NCBI GenBank assembly: GCA_013695295.1
Contig: JACDAS010000311.1
Coordinates: 1-10,521 of the forward strand
Source: Actinomycetota bacterium
Lineage (GTDB): Bacteria; Actinomycetota; Thermoleophilia; Gaiellales; Gaiellaceae
Length of the DNA: 10,521 nucleotides
Reading direction: 5' to 3'
Positions 6,165 to 10,521 of the stretch are shown piece by piece. How positions within the stretch are numbered: position 1 is the first letter of the stretch; each line of letters begins with the position of its first letter. The position numbers and the translations under genes are program-made. The notes beneath the pieces are model-generated. The model saw only the letters and a list, made by a program, of their open reading frames with translations. It did not search any database and was not told the DNA's origin.

Positions 6165-6736
6165 GGCGCGACGGCCAGGACCGGCCCGGGGCGCAGGATG
6201 CCGAGTGCCTCGCTCCGCGCCTCGGGGGTCGTCCGATCGAGGACGAGCACGCCGTCCAGGTGGTCGAGCTCGTGCTGCGCGACACGCGCGGCGAGACCCT
6301 CCAGCTCGAGCGAGAGCGGCTCACCCTCGAGCCCCTGCCCCTCGAGCAGCACGGTGGCGTGCCGCTCGACGGGGACGCTCACGCCCTGGAGCGAGAGGCA
6401 GCCTTCGCTGGCCGTCTCCAGCTCCTCGCCGGTAGGCCCGAGCCGGGGATTGACCACCGTGCGAGCCTCGTCGGCCTCGTCGGCCTGGAAGACGAACACG
6501 CGCCGCAGCACGCCGACCTGCGTCGCCGCGAGCCCGACGCCGCGCGCGTCGTCCATCAGGCTCGTCATGCGCTCGACGAGGCGGCGGAGGTCGGCGTCGA
6601 ACGTCTCGACCGGCCGAGCTTGCATCCGGAGCGCCGGGTCGCCCCACTGGCGGATCTGGGCGAGCGCGAGCTGGCGGCGGGCCTTCGCCTCCGCGTCGAG
6701 CTCGTCGTTTCGAAGCTGTCCCTCCTCGTTGGCCAC
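6161..6736 (-). CDS. def: Peptide deformylase
   Basis: This metalloenzyme removes the N-formyl group that the neighbouring fmt product introduces. All three family motifs are present: GVGLAATQVG (66-75), EGCLS (111-115) with metal ligand C113, and QHELDH (154-159) supplying the two histidines and the catalytic glutamate. The 191-residue protein has about 22 extra charged residues before the usual start, LALAQIRQWGDPALR. The assigned start is GTG at 6736-6734, without an evident Shine-Dalgarno; a start a few codons downstream is possible. It lies 34 nt after the priA stop and its own stop TGA overlaps the proposed CTG start of fmt, so def, fmt and rsmB form a tightly coupled set. Confidence 0.95.
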   Translation of the reverse strand: MANEEGQLRNDELDAEAKARRQLALAQIRQWGDPALRMQARPVETFDADLRRLVERMTSLMDDARGVGLAATQVGVLRRVFVFQADEADEARTVVNPRLGPTGEELETASEGCLSLQGVSVPVERHATVLLEGQGLEGEPLSLELEGLAARVAQHELDHLDGVLVLDRTTPEARSEALGILRPGPVLAVAP

Positions 6737-6770
6737 CGCGGGAGTCTAATCGGGGAGTCAGAACCCGTTT

Positions 6771-8696
6771 TCAGAGCGTTTGAGGGTCGACATCGACCAC
6801 GGCCGAGAGCCCTGCCCGGCGCATCGCCGGTGCGGCGGCCGACAGCAGCCGCGCGGCGCGGGCAGCCACGCCCCGCGGGCGATCCGTCTTGGCGAGGAGC
6901 TGGGCTCGGTGACGCCCGCGCAGGCGCAGCAGAGGCGCGGGGCCGAGCAGGTCGGCGCCGGCGAGGCCGGCCCGGAGCTCGGTGAGGGCCTGAAGCGGCG
7001 CGCCGGCCTCGGGCCCGGAGACGAGGATGCGGACGAGGTGGCGAAAGGGTGGATAGCCGAGCGCCCGCCGCCGCTCGAGCTCGCCGGCCAGGAACTCGCC
7101 CACGTCGTGACGGGCCGCGAGGGCGATCGGGCGGGCGTCGGGCTGGAAGGTCTGGATCAGGACCCGGCCTGGCGCGTCCCGGCCGCTCCGTCCGGCGAGC
7201 TGCGTCAGGAGCTGGAACGTCCGCTCCTCCGCGCGGAAGTCGGGCTGCGCGAGCCCGGTGTCCGCGTCGACGACCGCCGCGAGCGCGACCCCCTCGAAGT
7301 GATGGCCCTTCGCGACCATCTGCGTGCCGAGTAGCACGGCCCGGTCCGAGCCTGCGAAGCGTGCAAGGGTGGCGGCCAGCGCTCCCGGCCGGCCTGCGGT
7401 GTCGGCGTCGAGGCGGATCCGCTCGAGCGCGGGCACTCGGGCCGCGAGCTCGCGCTCGAGCCGCTGCGTCCCGGCCCCGATCCGCGCGAGCTGGGCCGAG
7501 CCGCACTCGGGGCACGTCTCCGGCGCGGGCTCGGCATGCGAGCAGTGATGGCAGCGCAGGGTCCGGTCGCCGTGGAGGACGAGGGCGACGTCGCAGCTCG
7601 GGCAGCGCCTCGTCAGCCCGCAGGCCCGGCAGTGGAGCGCCGGGGCGACGCCGCGGCGGTTCAGGAGCAGGATCGCCTTCCCCCCGCGCTCGGCGATCGC
7701 GCCCAGCTCCCCGAGCAGCGGGCCTGAGAGCGGGTAGCCGGCCTCGCGCCGGAGATCGACGATCCGGACGACGGGGAGCGGTCCCGCGAGGCGTGCGCCG
7801 AGCTCGATCCGCTCGAGTGAGGCCCAGCTCTCGGGCCGGGGCGTCGCGCTGCCGTAGAGGGCGACGGCACCCTCGAGCGCGGCCCGTTTCGCGGCCACCG
7901 TCCGCGCGTCGTAGCGCGGGTCCGACTCCTGCTTGTACGAGGCGTCGTGCTCCTCGTCGACGCAGATCAGCCCGAGCCGCGGCAGCGGCGCGAACACGGC
8001 CGAGCGCGCACCGACGACGATCGGCGCCTCGCCGGCGACGATCCGCTCGCGCTCGTCCCGGCGCTCCGCGTCCGTCAGCCCCGAGTGCAGCACGGCCACG
8101 CGGTCTCCGAACCGCTCGCGGAAACGCCCGAGCGCCTGCGGGGTGAGCGCGATCTCGGGCACGAGGACGATCGCTCCGAGCCCTCGCTCGAGCGCCGCCG
8201 CGCAGGCCTGCAGGTAGACCTCGGTCTTGCCGCTGCCCGTGGCGCCGTAGAGGAGGAACGGCCCGGTCTCTGCTCCGCCGAGTCCCGCGACGACCCGCTC
8301 CAGGGCGACCCGCTGGGGGTCGCTCAGCCGCTCGGGCCGGGCCTCGCCGCCGAAGCCGTGGCGCGAGGCAGCCGAGGCTTGCTCCTTCCGCCTGGCACGA
8401 GCTCTCGGCGCGACCAGCTCGAGGGCCCGGGCGGGGGTCGACCCGTAGTACTCGGCGAGCCAGAGGGCGAGGTCGACGAGTGGCGCAGGCACCGTCCCGA
8501 GGACGCTCTCGACCGGTGCGACCTCTACGCCCGGCGGCGTCGTCGCGCCGAGCGAGACGACGATCCCGCGCGTGCGCGAGCGGCCGAAGCGGACGGAGAC
8601 CACCGCCCCCTTCCCCACCCCCTCCGGTACCTCGTACGTGAAGGGCCGCGCGACTGCGCGCGCGGAGACGAGGGGGTAGACGAGCGCGTCCGGCAC
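6771..8696 (-). CDS. priA: Primosomal protein N' (replication restart helicase PriA)
   Basis: PriA is a superfamily 2 3'-5' DNA helicase that recognises stalled forks and reloads the replisome. The N-terminal 3'-end-binding domain has LVYPLVSARAVARPFTYEVP (4-23). Helicase motifs are intact: Walker A GATGSGKT (151-158), Walker B box DEEH (247-250), GSATP (282-286), GTQMVAKGH (457-465) and AGRSGR (501-506). Eight zinc cysteines are in place at 356, 359, 365, 368, 382, 385, 395 and 398. The length of 641 is a little below the roughly 730 of E. coli. The start is GTG at 8696, with Shine-Dalgarno GAGG at 8705-8702 spaced 5 nt. It is the first gene of the minus-strand cluster and runs divergently from fbpC. 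Many Actinomycetia carry a PriA with decayed helicase motifs; this one looks catalytic. Confidence 0.96.
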   Translation of the reverse strand: MPDALVYPLVSARAVARPFTYEVPEGVGKGAVVSVRFGRSRTRGIVVSLGATTPPGVEVAPVESVLGTVPAPLVDLALWLAEYYGSTPARALELVAPRARARRKEQASAASRHGFGGEARPERLSDPQRVALERVVAGLGGAETGPFLLYGATGSGKTEVYLQACAAALERGLGAIVLVPEIALTPQALGRFRERFGDRVAVLHSGLTDAERRDERERIVAGEAPIVVGARSAVFAPLPRLGLICVDEEHDASYKQESDPRYDARTVAAKRAALEGAVALYGSATPRPESWASLERIELGARLAGPLPVVRIVDLRREAGYPLSGPLLGELGAIAERGGKAILLLNRRGVAPALHCRACGLTRRCPSCDVALVLHGDRTLRCHHCSHAEPAPETCPECGSAQLARIGAGTQRLERELAARVPALERIRLDADTAGRPGALAATLARFAGSDRAVLLGTQMVAKGHHFEGVALAAVVDADTGLAQPDFRAEERTFQLLTQLAGRSGRDAPGRVLIQTFQPDARPIALAARHDVGEFLAGELERRRALGYPPFRHLVRILVSGPEAGAPLQALTELRAGLAGADLLGPAPLLRLRGRHRAQLLAKTDRPRGVAARAARLLSAAAPAMRRAGLSAVVDVDPQTL

Positions 8697-8746
8697 CTGG
8701 GCCTCACACTAGACCTGGCACTGGAGGCTAGTCGTCACCCGGTCCG

Positions 8747-8775
8747 TGCACGACTCGTAAGGTGTCCCTTACAAT
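8747..8775 (+). promoter_or_regulatory. Probable fbpC promoter giving a leaderless transcript
   Basis: The hexamer TACAAT at 8770-8775 matches the sigma-70 -10 consensus at 5 of 6 positions. A weak -35 candidate, TGCACG, lies at 8747-8752 with a 17-bp spacer. A start point about 7 nt past the -10 box would fall at or near 8782, the first base of the fbpC GTG codon. No Shine-Dalgarno precedes that codon, which agrees with a leaderless mRNA. The promoter spacer contains the palindrome described separately. Confidence 0.5.
8757..8773. promoter_or_regulatory. DtxR/IdeR-like operator upstream of fbpC
   Basis: GTAAGGTGTCCCTTACA contains the perfect palindrome GTAAGG-TGTC-CCTTAC. Its architecture, TnAGG-N4-CCTnA, is that of the core of the DtxR/IdeR iron box (TTAGG-N4-CCTAA). 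It overlaps the -10 region and spacer of the likely fbpC promoter, so a bound repressor would block RNA polymerase. A 17-bp copy differing at only two positions lies at 9812-9828 before fbpA. Iron as the signal is inferred from the box and from the regulated genes. Confidence 0.6.
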
Positions 8776-8781
8776 GCCCGC

Positions 8782-9792
8782 GTGATCCGCCTCGACTCGC
8801 TGTGCAAGCGCTTCGGTGAGGTGGTCGCCGTGGACGGGGCCACCCTCCGGATAGGGCGCGGCGAGCTGGTGGCGCTGCTGGGCCCGAGCGGGTGTGGCAA
8901 GACGACACTGCTGCGCCTGATCGCCGGCTACGAGACGCCCGACGCCGGCGCGATCGAGATCTCCGGCACCCGCGTCGCCTCGGCGGGCCGCGCCACGCCG
9001 CCCGAGCGCCGGCGGGTGGGGATGGTGTTCCAGGACTACGCCCTCTTCCCGCACCTGAGCGTCGCGGAGAACATCGGCTACGGGCTGGCGCGGCGCCTGC
9101 GGCCGGCCCGGGTGCCGGCGCTGCTCGACCTCGTCGGCCTCGACGGCCTGGGCCGCCGCTATCCGCACGAGCTCTCGGGGGGCCAGCAGCAGCGCGTCGC
9201 CCTGGCGCGCGCGCTCGCGACGGAGCCGGAGGTGGTGCTCCTGGACGAGCCGTGGAGCAACATCGATCCCCTCCTGCGGGGCCGCATGCGCGACGAGCTG
9301 GCGCTCATCCTCGCCCGCATCGGCGTCACCGTCCTGCTCGTCACGCACGACCGCGAGGAGGCCTTCTCCCTGGCCGGTCGGATCGCGCTCATGCGGGATG
9401 GGCAGATCGTCCAGTGCGGCGCGCCGGAGGAGCTCTACCTTGCTCCAGCCAGCCGCTGGGCGGCGGAGTTCGTCGGCGCCGGCAACTTCCTCCCGGGACG
9501 GCTCGTGCAGGGGCGGGTGGAGACGAGCCTCGGCACCTTCGCCCCGCTCAACCCGAACGGCCACACCCGCGTCCAGGTGCTCGTGCGGCCCGAGCTGCTG
9601 ATCCTCACCCCCGACCCCCTCGGGCGGGGTGAGGTCGTCGGTCGCGAGTTCCGGGGCCACGACGTCTTCTACCGAGTGCGCCTCGATGACGGGCAGACGC
9701 TCGTCTCGCAGCGGCCGTCGACGGAGCTCGTCTCTCTCGGGGCGCGCGTGACCGTTCAACCTCACGAGGCGCCCGTCCCGATCTTTGCATAA
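8782..9792 (+). CDS. fbpC: Ferric iron ABC transporter, ATP-binding protein
   Basis: This cytoplasmic ATPase subunit would energise import of Fe3+ delivered by the FbpA-type binding protein encoded next. The nucleotide-binding domain has Walker A GPSGCGKTT (34-42), Q-loop Q84, signature LSGGQQQR (131-138), Walker B VVLLDEP (151-157) and H-loop H189. The D-loop reads SNID rather than the common SALD. Residues about 240-336 form a TOBE-like C-terminal domain beginning near VGAGNFLPGRL. The length of 336 is close to the FbpC/CysA/PotA family norm. Without the next gene a spermidine or thiamine importer would be possible; FbpA makes ferric iron most likely. GTG at 8782 is the start; the nearby ATG at 8774 is out of frame. 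The gene precedes fbpA, whereas fbpA-fbpB-fbpC is the usual order. Confidence 0.9.
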   Translation: MIRLDSLCKRFGEVVAVDGATLRIGRGELVALLGPSGCGKTTLLRLIAGYETPDAGAIEISGTRVASAGRATPPERRRVGMVFQDYALFPHLSVAENIGYGLARRLRPARVPALLDLVGLDGLGRRYPHELSGGQQQRVALARALATEPEVVLLDEPWSNIDPLLRGRMRDELALILARIGVTVLLVTHDREEAFSLAGRIALMRDGQIVQCGAPEELYLAPASRWAAEFVGAGNFLPGRLVQGRVETSLGTFAPLNPNGHTRVQVLVRPELLILTPDPLGRGEVVGREFRGHDVFYRVRLDDGQTLVSQRPSTELVSLGARVTVQPHEAPVPIFA

Positions 9793-9828
9793 GGTTCGCC
9801 TGACGCTGTTTGTCAGGTGACCCTTACA
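9790..9828. promoter_or_regulatory. Tandem DtxR/IdeR-like operators between fbpC and fbpA
   Basis: Two boxes of the form TnAGG-N4-CCTnA lie here: TAAGGTTCGCCTGA (9790-9803) and TCAGGTGACCCTTA (9813-9826), with centres 23 bp apart. The first matches 12 of 15 positions of the DtxR consensus TTAGGTTAGCCTAAC. Because each box is an imperfect palindrome, the whole stretch is also a nested dyad: CCTGAC/GTCAGG inside TAAGG/CCTTA. In RNA it could form a hairpin just before the fbpA ribosome binding site. The first box begins within the fbpC stop codon. TACAAG at 9825-9830 could serve as a weak -10 element for an internal promoter. Confidence 0.55.
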
Positions 9829-9834
9829 AGGAGG
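9829..9834 (+). promoter_or_regulatory. Strong ribosome binding site of fbpA
   Basis: AGGAGG ends 8 nt before the ATG at 9843, a near-perfect Shine-Dalgarno that fixes the start. It is much stronger than any other in the window. This suits a binding protein needed in excess over its ATPase, and contrasts with the leaderless-looking fbpC start. Confidence 0.8.
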
Positions 9835-9842
9835 CTCGAGGC

Positions 9843-10521
9843 ATGAGGATGGCGCGTGGGCTGGCCCTCGCGGGGGCGCTGCTGGCCCTCGCGCCCGGCT
9901 GCGGCGACGGTGCGGACGGAGGGTCGCTCACCGTCTACTCGGGGCGCGAGCAGGAGATCGTCGAGCCCCTGTTCGAGCGCTTTCAGGAGGCCACGGGCAT
10001 CGAGATCGAGGTCCGCTACGGGGAGAGCGCAGAGCTCGCCGCGACGATCGCCGAGGAGGGCGGCAACAGCCCGGCGGACGTCTTCTTCGCGCAGGACGCG
10101 GGCACGCTCGGCTTCCTCGCCGCCGAGGGACGCCTCACCCGACTGCCGCAGGCCCTCCTCGACCGCGTGCAGCGGCCCTACCGGGATCCCGGGGGCCGCT
10201 GGGTCGGCACCTCGGGTCGCGCGCGCGTGGTGGCCTACAACACCGAGGAGCTGTCGGAGGCCGACCTGCCGGACTCGATCCTCGACTTCGCCGATCCGCG
10301 GTGGAAGGGCAAGATCGGGCTGCCCCCGACGAACGCCTCGTTCCAGGCCTTCGTCACGGCGATGCGCCTGACGCTTGGCGAGGGGCGCACCCGCGAGTGG
10401 CTCGACGCGATCAAGCGCAACGAGCCGAAGTTCTACGAGAAGAACCTGCCGGTGGTCGAGGCGATCGCCGCCGGCGAGGTCGAGGTCGGCTTCGTCAACC
10501 ACTACTACCTCTACCTGCTGA
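9843..10521 (+). CDS. fbpA: Ferric iron-binding ABC transporter lipoprotein (partial, leaves window)
   Basis: This is the extracytoplasmic Fe3+-binding component (transferrin-like fold) that feeds the FbpC-driven importer. 226 codons are visible. The N-terminus is a signal peptide: basic MRMARG, a hydrophobic stretch, then LALAPGC with C20 as a likely lipidation site. The proline at -2 departs from the standard lipobox, so lipid attachment is probable rather than certain. The mature part begins TVYSGREQEIVEPLFERFQ, the typical FbpA start. NHYY at 219-222 provides the adjacent tyrosines Y221 and Y222, matching the iron-ligand pair Y195/Y196 of Neisseria FbpA. The remaining C-terminal part, normally about 100 residues more, and any fbpB permease lie beyond the edge. 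Confidence 0.92.
   Translation, partial: MRMARGLALAGALLALAPGCGDGADGGSLTVYSGREQEIVEPLFERFQEATGIEIEVRYGESAELAATIAEEGGNSPADVFFAQDAGTLGFLAAEGRLTRLPQALLDRVQRPYRDPGGRWVGTSGRARVVAYNTEELSEADLPDSILDFADPRWKGKIGLPPTNASFQAFVTAMRLTLGEGRTREWLDAIKRNEPKFYEKNLPVVEAIAAGEVEVGFVNHYYLYLL

Noticed and set aside
5385..6749. Plus-strand open frame of 454 codons across fmt and def
   Set aside because: It is a mirror of the fmt and def coding frames, without motif or ribosome binding site.
8708..8732. Inverted repeat ACTAG-15 bp-CTAGT upstream of priA
   Set aside because: The arms are only 5 bp and the interior does not match the 78-bp palindrome, so it is not supported as a second copy or remnant.
8697..8756. Possible priA promoter (TGACGA/TCTAGT on the minus strand)
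   Set aside because: Both hexamers are weak matches with an 18-bp spacer; I could not separate this from chance.
8728..9765. Minus-strand frame of 345 codons opposite fbpC
   Set aside because: It is antisense to an unmistakable ABC ATPase and is made of low-complexity Arg/Glu/Ala sequence.

Overview
The window is a very GC-rich stretch of bacterial chromosome. Its gene order, priA-def-fmt-rsmB-rpe-ribD-(small ORF)-ribE-ribBA, is the housekeeping layout known from actinobacteria. The frequent GTG starts, the G/C-loaded third codon positions and a PriA with intact helicase motifs (degenerate in many Actinomycetia) fit a deep-branching actinobacterium such as Thermoleophilia (Gaiellales or Solirubrobacterales). 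That placement is inference; no marker gene here settles it.

Positions 1-8696 are one long minus-strand gene cluster, read from right to left. It starts with replication restart (priA). Next come the initiator-methionine genes: def (peptide deformylase) and fmt (Met-tRNA formyltransferase). After rsmB (16S rRNA methyltransferase) the riboflavin block follows: rpe, ribD, an unrecognised 83-residue ORF, ribE, ribBA, and the start of one more gene that runs off the left edge. Rpe makes ribulose 5-phosphate interconvertible with xylulose 5-phosphate. RibBA uses ribulose 5-phosphate and GTP, RibD carries the pyrimidine branch forward, and RibE makes riboflavin. Lumazine synthase (ribH) is not recognisable in the window. 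Several junctions overlap by 4 nt. The exceptions are a 74-bp gap between rpe and ribD, filled by a small palindromic insertion that looks like a MITE, and a 154-bp gap after ribD.

Positions 8697-8781 are a short divergent intergenic region. To its right, on the plus strand, lies a ferric-iron ABC import locus: fbpC (ATPase), then fbpA (periplasmic-type iron-binding protein, cut by the right edge). The permease is not in the window. A DtxR/IdeR-like palindrome overlaps the likely fbpC promoter. A pair of similar palindromes lies in the fbpC-fbpA gap, so iron-dependent repression of both genes is a reasonable prediction.

The most notable observations are the MITE-like palindrome inserted exactly at the rpe stop/ribD start junction, which now supplies the ribD ribosome binding site; the repeated iron-box-like operators with a probable leaderless fbpC mRNA; and an fmt gene that seems to start with CTG inside the def stop codon and has a shortened C-terminal domain. 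No RNA gene, CRISPR array or complete insertion sequence was seen.
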